Shown piece after piece: positions 1 through 7,468 of a stretch of 64,000 nucleotides of DNA (its first letter is position 1; each line of letters starts with the position of its first letter). Made by a program: the position numbers and the translations under genes. This DNA comes from Marinobacter zhanjiangensis (GTDB taxonomy: Bacteria; Pseudomonadota; Gammaproteobacteria; Pseudomonadales; Oleiphilaceae), in the NCBI RefSeq assembly GCF_014651935.1, contig NZ_BMXV01000003.1:124001-188000 (forward strand), in the 5' to 3' direction. The notes beneath the pieces are model-generated. The model was given only the letters and a program-made list of their open reading frames with translations, was not told the origin of the DNA and made no database searches.

Positions 1-1187
1 CTGACACCGGCACTGCGCAGTTCGTCTGCGTTCAGCTGGCGGTGTGTGGTGGTGGCCGGGTGGCAGGCAAGGGACTTGGCGTCGCCAATGTTCACCAGAC
101 GGTAGATCAGCTGCAGGGCATCGATAAACTTCGCCCCCGCCTCGAGACCGCCCTTGATACCAAAGCTCAGGATGCCGGAAGCCTTGCCGCCGCAGATCTT
201 TTCGCAGGTGGCCTTGTAGGGGCTGCCGGGCAGCGCGGCGTAGTTCACCCATTCCACCAGGGGATGATCCTGCAGGTATTGGGCGACCTTCTCGGCATTC
301 TCGCAGTGGCGCTCCATGCGCAGAGCCAGGGTTTCCAGCCCCTGCATGATCAGGAATGAGTTGAAGGGCGACAGTGCGCTACCGGTGTTGCGCAGGGGCA
401 CCACCCGACAGCGGCCGATAAAGGCGGCCGCACCCAGGGCCTCAGTGTAGACCACGCCGTGGTAGGACGGGTCCGGCTCGTTGAGCATGGGGAACTTGTC
501 GGCGCTGGCCTTCCAGTTGAACTTGCCGGAATCCACGACCACGCCGGCGACGGTGGTGCCGTGGCCGCCGATGTACTTGGTCAGGGAGTGCACCACGATA
601 TCCGCGCCGTGCTCGATTGGACGGCACAGGAAGGGCGTGGCCACAGTGTTGTCCACAATCAGCGGAATGCCATGGTCGTGGGCAATCTTCGCCCAGGTCT
701 CGATATCCACCACATTGCCCGCCGGGTTGCCGATGGACTCGCAGAACAGCGCGCGGGTGTTCTCGTCAATGGCGGCCACCACATTGTCGTAGTCGTCGTG
801 GGCTACCATGCGGCAGTCGATACCCTGGTTGGGCAGGGAGTGGGCGAACAGGTTGTAGGTGCCACCATACAGTTGGCTGGTGCTGACGATGTTGTTGCCC
901 ACCTTGCAGATGGTCTGCAGGGCGTAGGTAATGGCCGCCATACCCGAGGCCACCGCCAGTGCGCCGACGCCGCCCTCCAGCTGCGCCATGCGCTCTTCCA
1001 GCACCCCGTTGGTGGGGTTCATGATGCGGGTATAGATGTTGCCCTGCACCTTCAGGTCAAACAGGTCGGCACCATGCTGGGTGTCGTCGAAGGTGTAGGA
1101 GGTGGTCTGGTAGATCGGCGTGGTGGCTGCATGGGTGGTGGGGTCGCCGCTGAATCCGGCGTGCAGCGCAATAGTTTCTGGTTTCAT
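1..1187 (-). CDS. metY: O-acetylhomoserine aminocarboxypropyltransferase (sulfhydrylase), 3' end outside window
   Basis: The 395 visible residues are a Cys/Met-metabolism PLP-dependent enzyme of the O-acetylhomoserine sulfhydrylase type. Family members make homocysteine from O-acetylhomoserine and sulfide in the cytoplasm. The N-terminus MKPETIALHAG and the early TTPIYQTTSY stretch are typical, and the PLP lysine lies in SLTKYIGGHG at about residue 204. The ATG at 1187 is the first in frame. Full-length relatives are near 425-430 residues, so only about 30 C-terminal residues are missing. The neighbouring genes do not form an obvious pathway with it. A cystathionine-lyase-type relative is possible but the motif context favours MetY. 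Confidence 0.9.
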   Translation of the reverse strand, partial: MKPETIALHAGFSGDPTTHAATTPIYQTTSYTFDDTQHGADLFDLKVQGNIYTRIMNPTNGVLEERMAQLEGGVGALAVASGMAAITYALQTICKVGNNIVSTSQLYGGTYNLFAHSLPNQGIDCRMVAHDDYDNVVAAIDENTRALFCESIGNPAGNVVDIETWAKIAHDHGIPLIVDNTVATPFLCRPIEHGADIVVHSLTKYIGGHGTTVAGVVVDSGKFNWKASADKFPMLNEPDPSYHGVVYTEALGAAAFIGRCRVVPLRNTGSALSPFNSFLIMQGLETLALRMERHCENAEKVAQYLQDHPLVEWVNYAALPGSPYKATCEKICGGKASGILSFGIKGGLEAGAKFIDALQLIYRLVNIGDAKSLACHPATTTHRQLNADELRSAGV

Positions 1188-1262
1188 TGCTGGCATTCCT
1201 TTTTCTTTTTGGAGGGTTGAGGGCAAATATTATGGCACATGCCGCCAACCGCCATTACCGGT

Positions 1263-1886
1263 TTATGGCTTGGGTCGGTGCATCTGGAACTTCTGGGCGG
1301 CTCCCACCGTGAAGTAATCTGCGGACCCACCACCACGAAGCACTGGCTCCGCCGCAGCGGTATCGTAAATGCCGTCACGGATCAGGTGCCGGGCGATGTG
1401 AACGCCAACCACCTCACCGAACACCATCCAGGTGTCTACCTTCTGCCCGTCGGCTCCGGCAAGCTGAAGCACCTGGGAGACACGGCATTCCAGCGCCACC
1501 GGGCTCTCCGCCACATGGGGAGCGGAGACAACACGGGATGGCTTCGGTGTCAGGCCCGACAGGGTGAATTCGTCCACCTCCGGTCCGACCGGGGCACAGC
1601 TTTCGTTCATGGCTTCACTCAGGGAGCGCGTTACCAGGTTCCAGCAGAACTCCCCGGTCTCCTCGGCATTTCGCACCGAGTCCTTGTAGCCGATACTGGC
1701 AAAGCCGACGATTGGCGGGACATAGTTGAAAGCGTTGAAGAAACTGTAGGGGGCAAGGTTCAGGGTGTGGTTACGGTCCCGGGAGGAGATCCACCCGATC
1801 GGACGTGGGGCCACCAGGGCGTTGAACGGGTCGTGGGCCAGACCGTGGCCGTTGGCAGGTTCATAAAAGTGAATGTCTTCGTTCAT
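1263..1886 (-). CDS. Flavin reductase family (FMN-binding split-barrel) protein
   Basis: This 207-aa protein has the split-barrel flavin reductase layout. The segment DPFNALVAPRPIGWISSRD (about residues 19-37) is the flavin-contacting signature of the DIM6/NTAB-type family, followed by NLAPYSFFNAF. Family members bind FMN and reduce flavin or act with partner monooxygenases; no partner is adjacent here. There is no signal peptide, so it should be cytoplasmic. The start ATG at 1886 gives the family's usual length of about 200 residues. The physiological substrate cannot be read from the sequence. Confidence 0.85.
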   Translation of the reverse strand: MNEDIHFYEPANGHGLAHDPFNALVAPRPIGWISSRDRNHTLNLAPYSFFNAFNYVPPIVGFASIGYKDSVRNAEETGEFCWNLVTRSLSEAMNESCAPVGPEVDEFTLSGLTPKPSRVVSAPHVAESPVALECRVSQVLQLAGADGQKVDTWMVFGEVVGVHIARHLIRDGIYDTAAAEPVLRGGGSADYFTVGAAQKFQMHRPKP

Positions 1887-1943
1887 ACAGCGTACCTGAA
1901 AATGGGTGGGGACCGGGATATATGATGATCCGGTAACTTCTGG

Positions 1944-2084
1944 TCAGATATAGCCAAGAAGACCCATGACACCGAAGATGATCAGGTAACCGGCAACGAT
2001 GTAGTTCAGCAGGCGTGGAAACACCAGGATGCCAATGCCCGCTGCGATACTGATGAGGGGAACGATTTCAAGGTGAAGGGTCAT
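1944..2084 (-). CDS. DUF3096-family small membrane protein (46 aa)
   Basis: A 46-residue, almost wholly hydrophobic protein with two short membrane segments separated by FPRLLNYIVAGYL, the hallmark of DUF3096. The open frame extends further upstream, but the family starts immediately before the LEIVPLISIAAG segment, so the ATG at 2084 is chosen. Function is unknown for the whole family. It sits alone between the flavin reductase and the PACE transporter, both on the same strand. Confidence 0.75.
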   Translation of the reverse strand: MTLHLEIVPLISIAAGIGILVFPRLLNYIVAGYLIIFGVMGLLGYI

Positions 2085-2343
2085 AACCGTTGTGTCCTGT
2101 GGTGGTTGGTCGGTTGGTGTACCGGAACAGGCGTGTGCATGAACGACCAGGTCAAAAGAGCGCCCGAAAACAATACGGTTACAGCCTAGCAAAACAATTG
2201 GCTGTCGACAGTCCGGAAAGGAAAAAGGCGTTTCCTGGTAACGACACGTGGCGGGGCGCCCGTCACTGTCAGTCTTTTGCTCCCGGCGTTCAGGGGTAAT
2301 CGCTGCTGTGAAAAAGACGGTAGCTCCGGATCGAAGATGTGTC

Positions 2344-2781
2344 TTACCCCTGAGCGCCACTACCTTTGGCATCAGGGTCCGGAAACAGGGTGTCGTAGCA
2401 CCAGGTGAATACGAAGGCGTAGATCAGATAGAAGACCACGAAGGCAATGTCCACGATGAGTGCTTCCAGCAGACCGATACCCATCCACCAGGCGATGATC
2501 GGCAGGAACGCCAGCATCAGCCCAAGTTCGAAACTGATGGCATGGAGAAAGCGCACTTTGAGGGTTTTCCGGGTCGAGCCTGTCAGGCTTTTCAGGCCGT
2601 GATCAAACATCAGGTTGAACAGATAGTTCCAGGTGGTGGCGATGGTGGCACCAATGATCCCCAGTACACCGGTCTTGCCCGTGTCAAAGCCGAAGACAAG
2701 GGCCGCCAGCGGCACGGAAAGGAGGAGGCCGATCAGTTCGAAAGCAATGGCCTGTCGTATTCTGTCTTTGGTGGATCGCAT
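2344..2781 (-). CDS. PACE-family (AceI-like) multidrug efflux protein
   Basis: This is a four-helix inner-membrane protein made of two tandem BTP (bacterial transmembrane pair) repeats. Repeat one shows RIRQAIAFE and TWNYLFNLMFD; repeat two shows RFLHAISFE and YAFVFTWCYD, which match the four conserved PACE motifs. PACE proteins are proton-coupled exporters of biocides such as chlorhexidine and of polyamine-like cations. The frame is open back to 2886, but the ATG at 2781 (MRSTKDRIRQA) gives the family's usual length of about 145 residues and removes an unrelated leader. It lies just outside the island boundary at 2928. Confidence 0.85.
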   Translation of the reverse strand: MRSTKDRIRQAIAFELIGLLLSVPLAALVFGFDTGKTGVLGIIGATIATTWNYLFNLMFDHGLKSLTGSTRKTLKVRFLHAISFELGLMLAFLPIIAWWMGIGLLEALIVDIAFVVFYLIYAFVFTWCYDTLFPDPDAKGSGAQG

Positions 2782-2927
2782 GACTGGGGTCGCCGTTAGC
2801 GAGTCGTCCCGCGTTGATTGCCCCGAAAGGTGGGGTCGTCCTCGATTAATTGAACTGTCTTTGTAGCGGACAGGATCCGTGGACATTGGTAACTCTACGT
2901 TTGCTTGAGGTCTCTATTCAAATTTTT

Positions 2928-2970
2928 GTAGCAAGGGGCGGAGTTGAACCGCCGACCCCGGCATTATGAG
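2928..2970 (-). repeat. Partial tRNA-Met copy, putative att site
   Basis: These 43 bases repeat 9620-9662 with one C/T difference. They cover the tRNA from the anticodon loop to the first base of the CCA end. The 5' half of a tRNA is absent, so this cannot be a functional tRNA gene. It marks the distal junction of the island. Confidence 0.85.
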
Positions 2971-3092
2971 ACCTGTGTTGGGAAGGCATAGGGACAATAG
3001 TTCTCGCCTGAAGGTTAGCGTGTTTATTTTTATTAACACATTGACATCTTTCTTTGAGTGTCTATTATGGAAAGTAGCTCGCGCGATTCGCG

Positions 3093-3300
3093 TGAATGCT
3101 GCAGTTAGACAGTGAATGCTAAAGCGATGCTTCATATGTATGAAGCGCTTTGAAAAAAGCACTTCCGGCAAGGGACCCAGTCGCCCCTCCTGCTACGCAG
3201 CAGATGCCGGTGATTGCACATGGCCCGAGATGCAGAGGCTGTTTCTTTAGCAAGTCTAATGAATGCAACTCTGCATCTTATCTCCTTGGGTATGGAGCGG
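3093..3300 (+). ncRNA. Putative retron msr-msd RNA template
   Basis: The stretch just upstream of the reverse transcriptase has no convincing ORF but holds three successive hairpins. The first is 3121-3151, AAAGC with GCTTCATA pairing to TATGAAGC and GCTTT. The second is 3165-3210, CCGGCA to TGCCGG, with an inner CTGCT/AGCAG stem at 3190-3203. The third is 3228-3278, a perfect 10-bp AGATGCAGAG/CTCTGCATCT stem with a 31-nt loop. Retrons place the msr-msd RNA exactly here, with small msr stems followed by a longer msd stem. I could not identify a convincing a1/a2 end pairing or the branching guanosine, so the boundaries are approximate. Confidence 0.45.
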
Positions 3301-3329
3301 CCACGTGCGATATCAATACAGGATGTATC

Positions 3330-4532
3330 GTGATAGACCCAAGATTCCCGCTATTCCCCGAGAAAACCACCGAAAAATCGATTTCTACGTTACAGTCTCT
3401 CGCTGACGCTTTTTCAATCCCTTTGGCTGATCTTGAGAAGGCCAGACAGCTTTCGCCAATTGAGCGTTATCGGGCAAAAGAGATTCCAAAGGCTGGTGGT
3501 GGTATAAGGCAAGTCTATAATCCGAGCTATTTAATCCGCTTGATTCAGTCTAGAGTAAATAAGAGGATTTTCTTGGATTTAGTTCGGTGGCCAGGGTATT
3601 TATACGGGTCGTTGCCAAACACGTATATTGATGATGAGCCCGTATATAGGGATTATATTGCGTGTGCAAAGAACCATTGTCTTTCAAAAAGTCTATTAAA
3701 AATAGATATATCTAATTTTTTCGATAATATACACAGGGATCACGTTTATCGGATATTTAATGGTCTTCTGAAATTTCCTCCACCAGTTTCGGAGTACTTG
3801 ACTGATATTTGCTGCTACGAAGATTTCCTTGTTCAGGGCGCGTTGACTTCGAGTTATTTAGCAACCCTCTGTTTCTGGAATTGCGAAGGCGATGTTGTCA
3901 AGAGGTTGTCTCGAAAGGGACTTGTTTATACTAGGCTTGTCGATGACATTACAGTTTCGTCCCGCAGGCATGGTTTTAATTTTGACTATGCCGAGCACCA
4001 TATTAAGATGATGTTGATTGACCTTGACCTTCCTGCTAATGATCGAAAGAAACAAATTTTACGAGATGGTATTGAGCCACTCCATGTACACGGGCTTCGA
4101 GTAAACTATCAAACTCCTCGTCTACCTGCAGATGAGGTGCGTAGGATTCGTTCAGCTGTTCATAATGTCGTTAAGATGGCAAAAATAAACAATTATCGTA
4201 CATCAAGCTCCTATCGCTCTTTGCATGACCGTTGCGTGGGGCGTGTAAACAAGCTAGCGCGTGTTGGCCATAACAAGCATAAAATTTTCAAGGACCAGCT
4301 TTTGGGCGTTTTGCCTCTTCCCTCGAGGCGGGATGTAGAAAAGGCTGAAGGAGCAATTAGCTTTCTGGAAAGTTTAGACAGATCTCGTATCAAAGAAAGA
4401 AGATATACTAGAAAATATCATCTTGTTAGATATAGGGTTTCAATAATAGCAAGGACTTATGAAAAGGAAGCTCGGTCGTTCGAGTCTCGGCTTTATGCTC
4501 TTAGTGATTGTGTTGGGAGTTATGACTGGTGA
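3330..4532 (+). CDS. Retron-type reverse transcriptase
   Basis: A 400-aa reverse transcriptase if it starts at the GTG at 3330, which has AGGA 6 nt upstream. The frame is open to an ATG at 3150, but that start would run through the predicted structured RNA. Catalytic landmarks are KIDISNFF with D126, QGALTSS at 169-175, and YTRLVDDITVS with D205/D206. The usual Y-A-D-D is therefore L-V-D-D, and the retron V-T-G triplet reads VHG (253-255, in VHGLRVN). Retron RTs copy their own ncRNA into msDNA that controls an effector. The next gene overlaps by 4 nt. AT-rich composition marks it as foreign. A non-retron defence RT is possible but less likely given the downstream gene and upstream hairpins. 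Confidence 0.85.
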   Translation: MIDPRFPLFPEKTTEKSISTLQSLADAFSIPLADLEKARQLSPIERYRAKEIPKAGGGIRQVYNPSYLIRLIQSRVNKRIFLDLVRWPGYLYGSLPNTYIDDEPVYRDYIACAKNHCLSKSLLKIDISNFFDNIHRDHVYRIFNGLLKFPPPVSEYLTDICCYEDFLVQGALTSSYLATLCFWNCEGDVVKRLSRKGLVYTRLVDDITVSSRRHGFNFDYAEHHIKMMLIDLDLPANDRKKQILRDGIEPLHVHGLRVNYQTPRLPADEVRRIRSAVHNVVKMAKINNYRTSSSYRSLHDRCVGRVNKLARVGHNKHKIFKDQLLGVLPLPSRRDVEKAEGAISFLESLDRSRIKERRYTRKYHLVRYRVSIIARTYEKEARSFESRLYALSDCVGSYDW

Positions 4533-5218
4533 ATCGTTATGTTTGGCCTGTTTTGGGAATTTTTATTATAACATTAATTGGTGCCGCGTGGTCCTTTGTT
4601 AATACTTATAATCAGCATGATCTAGGCTTTGATGATCTTTGTTTTTTGTCAAATTGTGTTACTTCTTTTAGAGAAAAGTTCTCTGGTACGATTGAAATAT
4701 TAGGTTTTGGTTCTTCTGTTGCGTATATTGTTATATTTGCTAGTGGTGTTTATATTGCGTTAAATAACTATTTAACAAGTGTTAAATCCTCTGCTTTGTC
4801 CGGACATATAGGTCATCTCACCATGTTTAAGGACTACATGGTAGATGAGCTAAAAAAGTATGGCGCGTTGAAATCTCAGAAGGTAAATGTTTATCGGTGG
4901 TATAGGTTGGCCTTTCCTTTGTCTTCAAAAGGGGACATAACAGTTTCAGAAGAATACAAGCTGGCTGTTAGAGGTCTATGTCATGCCATACAAATAACTA
5001 ATAAATCTATAAACTCACCTAAAGGAGGGTACGGATATAGAAAGCATCAAGATAGAATGATAGAGGCATTGAAGCCCTTTGGAATAGAAATGACGAATTT
5101 GCCGAGAAATAATTTCAACGATGTAGAGTTTGAAATTTTTGGTCTAATTGATTCTTTTAATCATACGTTTACAGATATAGACTGTTTTCTTCAAGATTGT
5201 GTAAGAGAGTACGTTTAG
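4529..5218 (+). CDS. Two-TM protein, probable retron effector
   Basis: A 229-aa protein whose GTG start overlaps the RT stop (GTGA), so the two are probably translationally coupled. Two hydrophobic helices lie near residues 5-25 and 58-80, followed by a soluble domain of about 145 residues containing a KGGYGYRKHQDRMIEAL stretch. A small two-TM protein directly after the RT is the arrangement of the Ec48 (Eco6)-type retrons, where the effector damages the inner membrane during phage infection. Its role here is inferred from position and topology, since I recognise no named domain. Confidence 0.65.
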   Translation: MNRYVWPVLGIFIITLIGAAWSFVNTYNQHDLGFDDLCFLSNCVTSFREKFSGTIEILGFGSSVAYIVIFASGVYIALNNYLTSVKSSALSGHIGHLTMFKDYMVDELKKYGALKSQKVNVYRWYRLAFPLSSKGDITVSEEYKLAVRGLCHAIQITNKSINSPKGGYGYRKHQDRMIEALKPFGIEMTNLPRNNFNDVEFEIFGLIDSFNHTFTDIDCFLQDCVREYV

Positions 5219-5230
5219 TCTTGCCGAACA

Positions 5231-5414
5231 TGGAACCATTTCTTAATTACTCTTTTAGTTACTGCTATCCCTCGGCCTGACTGTCTAACTTTGAGTTCAC
5301 TTCATCATAGTCTGGGCTTGTTTGCCCTATCTCGGGTGCGATTTCACCACTGATCAGCCAAAGGCTGTAATTGGGGTAGATCCTTTTAACTACCTCTAAT
5401 TCGTTGGTGCTCAT
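5231..5414. repeat. Direct repeat, copy 1, left of the EEP operon
   Basis: This segment is repeated in the same orientation at 6931-7115. Within the 150-bp coding part the copies differ at 14 positions (about 91% identity), and similarity extends roughly 35 bp beyond the coding part. The two copies bracket the nuclease operon, so recombination between them would delete or exchange it. Confidence 0.85.
5265..5414 (-). CDS. 49-aa small protein, copy 1 (phage-repressor-tail-like)
   Basis: The frame MSTNELEVVKRIYPNYSLW... is 49 residues and has a paralogue of identical length at 6966-7115. The pair differ by nine silent changes and four replacements (P/L, S/N, D/E, Q/H), which indicates selection on the protein. 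The segment YSLWLISGEIAPEIGQTSP resembles the C-terminal part of phage-type XRE regulators, but no helix-turn-helix precedes it. It may be a truncated repressor or a stand-alone product. The frame is open upstream to 5471 with a sequence not shared by copy 2, and the ribosome-binding site here is weak. Confidence 0.5.
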   Translation of the reverse strand: MSTNELEVVKRIYPNYSLWLISGEIAPEIGQTSPDYDEVNSKLDSQAEG

Positions 5415-5518
5415 CCCACAGTAGAACAGAAACATACAGTTACCCGATCTCTTCACGCTGAAAAAAGACACATACGCACATTTTGGGGGGGCAAGTAGGC
5501 AATAGCATGTAGCTGGCC

Positions 5519-5968
5519 TTATGTCTCCATAAGTCTTTGAAATATTTCGCCTGTTTCAGGGTCTTCGAGCAATTCTGAGAGTGCCTCGATGAGGCCCTCT
5601 TTGTCTTCGCATATAAATGCTTTACTTCCGAACTTTACTTTACAGGGATAGCCTGATCTTCCTTGAGACCAAGTAGCTAACTCATGGATGCTTGAATTCT
5701 TTGAAGGGTTCCTTGCCCCTATGCCCTGGTAGTCTCTGTACTTCGGTCTTGTCATTTCCTCAAGTACAGATCCAAAAATTGAGGCGGTTGCAGTAGGTGA
5801 CTCCAGTTTCTCACTGAAAGTGTGAACTAGCACTTCAATTTTGTTGCCTGTAAGTTCTGAAAGCTCCTTATTTAAATCGGTAAAAACCTCTTTTATTTCC
5901 TCTTTGTTTTTAATTGACTGGTTGGCTGAATCTAATCCTTTGTTGAATGAGTCTTTAAAGCTGGTCAT
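5519..5968 (-). CDS. Unknown 149-aa protein, partner of the EEP nuclease
   Basis: The ATG at 5968 overlaps the end of the upstream EEP gene by 14 nt, so the two form one translation unit. The N-terminal half (about residues 1-60) is charged, lysine/glutamate-rich and probably helical. The C-terminal half contains KVKFGSKAFICEDKEGLIEAL and ends in an acidic helix. There is no signal peptide or membrane segment. I recognise no family. Its coupling to a nuclease suggests an inhibitor, antitoxin, sensor or specificity subunit, but nothing in the sequence decides between these. Confidence 0.7.
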   Translation of the reverse strand: MTSFKDSFNKGLDSANQSIKNKEEIKEVFTDLNKELSELTGNKIEVLVHTFSEKLESPTATASIFGSVLEEMTRPKYRDYQGIGARNPSKNSSIHELATWSQGRSGYPCKVKFGSKAFICEDKEGLIEALSELLEDPETGEIFQRLMET

Positions 5969-6866
5969 GATTCTGTACCTTTTTGATAGCGCTAATTACT
6001 GGCAGGTGATCGAAGTTTGATTGCCTGCTTAGTATTTGTTCCAGAATGTAGTCACTTGATAGTATATCCGTGTAATCTTCATCTAGTTTCCAAGTAGAGT
6101 CGCCGAGAAATGTCGATGAAAAAATGATTTGGTCAAATGTTTTCCATCTTGAATATTTTTCTGAAGCGTAATAGCAACTACCTGCGGACACGAGCTTCCT
6201 GTTGTGATCGTTTGAAAATGGTTTTTCGTATCCTAGTTTTCTCCAGAAAGGATTGTATAGTAAATGCTTTCGACTTGGTGTTGTAGGACGTTCGCGAGTC
6301 GACATGAGATGCTCTGTCAATGAGCTGTCAAACGGTTCGTCATTGAAATCTCCCATAAGGATGACATGGGAGTTTCTGCATTGATTTCCGTCGGTTTCGT
6401 TAATGATGTCTCGTAGTTTTTGACCGTAATAGGCCCTTTCGTCGTGTCCTTTGTCAAAGGTTCGTCTACTTGGCCAATGTGATACGAAAACGAATATTTC
6501 TGTATCGTCATATAAAGACTTGATTGACAATGTTTGGGCTATTTTATACGTTCTGCTACCTTTTTCTGCCACCGAACCAACATACTCGCGAGAAATCTTT
6601 ATCGTTTCAGGGTTGTAAATTATGCATGTTGTGAACTTTGTTCTTCCGACTTCTTCGATTCCGTTGATTATCTCGTAGTCACCTGTAACGGTTTCTAGAT
6701 CCTTTATGTTTTCTATCCCAATTTCCCCGAGAGCCAGAAAATCAATGTTCATTAAGTCGATTGCAAGCTGAACGAAGTCCTTCGTGAAATTTATTTCTTC
6801 TTTAGAGCCCCTGTTATTTCCTAAGGGTGATAACCCCGTATTCCACCATAAAAATGATAAATGCAT
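5955..6866 (-). CDS. Endonuclease/exonuclease/phosphatase (EEP) family protein
   Basis: A 303-aa soluble protein with the complete EEP (DNase I-like) active-site set in order: N9 in WWNTG, E48 in LGEIG, H130 in SHWPSR, D173 and N175 in MGDFNDEP, and D286/H287 in NFDHLPV. The fold hydrolyses phosphodiesters in DNA or RNA, or phosphates on lipids or small molecules, using Mg2+. The substrate cannot be told from motifs. No secretion signal is seen, so it should act in the cytoplasm. It is the first gene of a two-gene operon framed by direct repeats in an island, the usual setting of defence or toxin modules. Base composition is AT-rich. Confidence 0.85.
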   Translation of the reverse strand: MHLSFLWWNTGLSPLGNNRGSKEEINFTKDFVQLAIDLMNIDFLALGEIGIENIKDLETVTGDYEIINGIEEVGRTKFTTCIIYNPETIKISREYVGSVAEKGSRTYKIAQTLSIKSLYDDTEIFVFVSHWPSRRTFDKGHDERAYYGQKLRDIINETDGNQCRNSHVILMGDFNDEPFDSSLTEHLMSTRERPTTPSRKHLLYNPFWRKLGYEKPFSNDHNRKLVSAGSCYYASEKYSRWKTFDQIIFSSTFLGDSTWKLDEDYTDILSSDYILEQILSRQSNFDHLPVISAIKKVQNHDQL

Positions 6867-6930
6867 ATTGTAAAATAGTCTCGGGATTAACTTTTATGGA
6901 TGTTGGCTATTAATGCAGTCAATGCCTTTT

Positions 6931-7115
6931 TGGGAACCACTTCTCTATGACTCGTTTAGTTACTGCTATCCCTCGGCGTGACTGTCTAACTTTGAGTTCA
7001 CTTCATCATACTCTGGGCTGGTTTGCCCTATTTCTGGTGCGATTTCACCGTTGATAAGCCAAAGACTGTAGTTGAGGTAGATCCTTTTGACTACCTCCAA
7101 CTCGTTGGTGCTCAT
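6931..7115. repeat. Direct repeat, copy 2, right of the EEP operon
   Basis: This is the second copy of the ~185-bp repeat (other copy 5231-5414). It ends at the ATG of the encoded 49-aa protein; upstream of that ATG the two copies diverge completely, so the duplicated unit is essentially the gene plus its 3' flank. Confidence 0.85.
6966..7115 (-). CDS. 49-aa small protein, copy 2 (phage-repressor-tail-like)
   Basis: Paralogue of the 5265-5414 protein, with four replacements in 49 residues. Here the ATG at 7115 has a good Shine-Dalgarno (AAGGG, about 7 nt upstream), which supports translation of the short form. It is divergent from the excisionase-like gene at 7213 with a 97-bp spacer, the layout of a phage repressor/cox switch. 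The resemblance to C-termini of XRE regulators is from memory of family patterns, and an intact DNA-binding domain is not present. Confidence 0.55.
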   Translation of the reverse strand: MSTNELEVVKRIYLNYSLWLINGEIAPEIGQTSPEYDEVNSKLDSHAEG

Positions 7116-7212
7116 TCGAACACCCTTATACAAGACGGCTTTCCACCTTGAGTTTCAGATTCCGGTGGATCTCACCAGTTTATCGATTTCCGTGTTTTCT
7201 TGACTAGTTATC

Positions 7213-7392
7213 ATGATAGACGACCAGCTAGCAGAACGCATCAAAGACCTGAATTTGCCGCCCCTGATGGACTGGCGAGAGTTCGCCGACTGGGTCCGGG
7301 TAGACCAGCGCGTAGCAGAGGGGTGGGTAAAGCGCGCCTACATCCCGGTTCACAAAATCGGTCGCTGCTACGGTTGGTTTTCCCCACGCTGA
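7213..7392 (+). CDS. 59-aa excisionase/Cox-like DNA-binding protein
   Basis: A short protein whose centre, DWREFADWVRVDQRVAEGWV, is a plausible helix-turn-helix of the kind found in small regulators and excisionases of filamentous (inovirus) and P2-type phages. The following RAYIPVHKIGR resembles the wing region of these proteins. The ATG lies inside a perfect 10-bp palindrome (TATCATGATA, 7209-7218). Divergent placement to the 49-aa gene fits a lysogeny switch. It is probably a remnant of the element that carried the island. Confidence 0.55.
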   Translation: MIDDQLAERIKDLNLPPLMDWREFADWVRVDQRVAEGWVKRAYIPVHKIGRCYGWFSPR

Positions 7393-7468
7393 CTATGGCC
7401 GGCCGCCTTGCAACAGGTCTTGCAGCGAGACCAACAACGACGGTGTACCGGAATTGGGCTGAGGTCTG

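Noticed and set aside
459..1220. A 253-codon plus-strand frame over metY
   Set aside because: The minus strand encodes an unmistakable PLP enzyme; the plus frame is low-complexity Gly/Val/His sequence typical of a shadow.
2928..2970. A second tRNA-Met gene
   Set aside because: Only the 3' half is present, with no acceptor 5' strand or D arm, so it is an att copy.
3150..4532. Reverse transcriptase starting at the ATG at 3150
   Set aside because: That start lies in the foot of a strong hairpin and the extra 60 residues are not RT-like; the GTG at 3330 has a proper ribosome-binding site.
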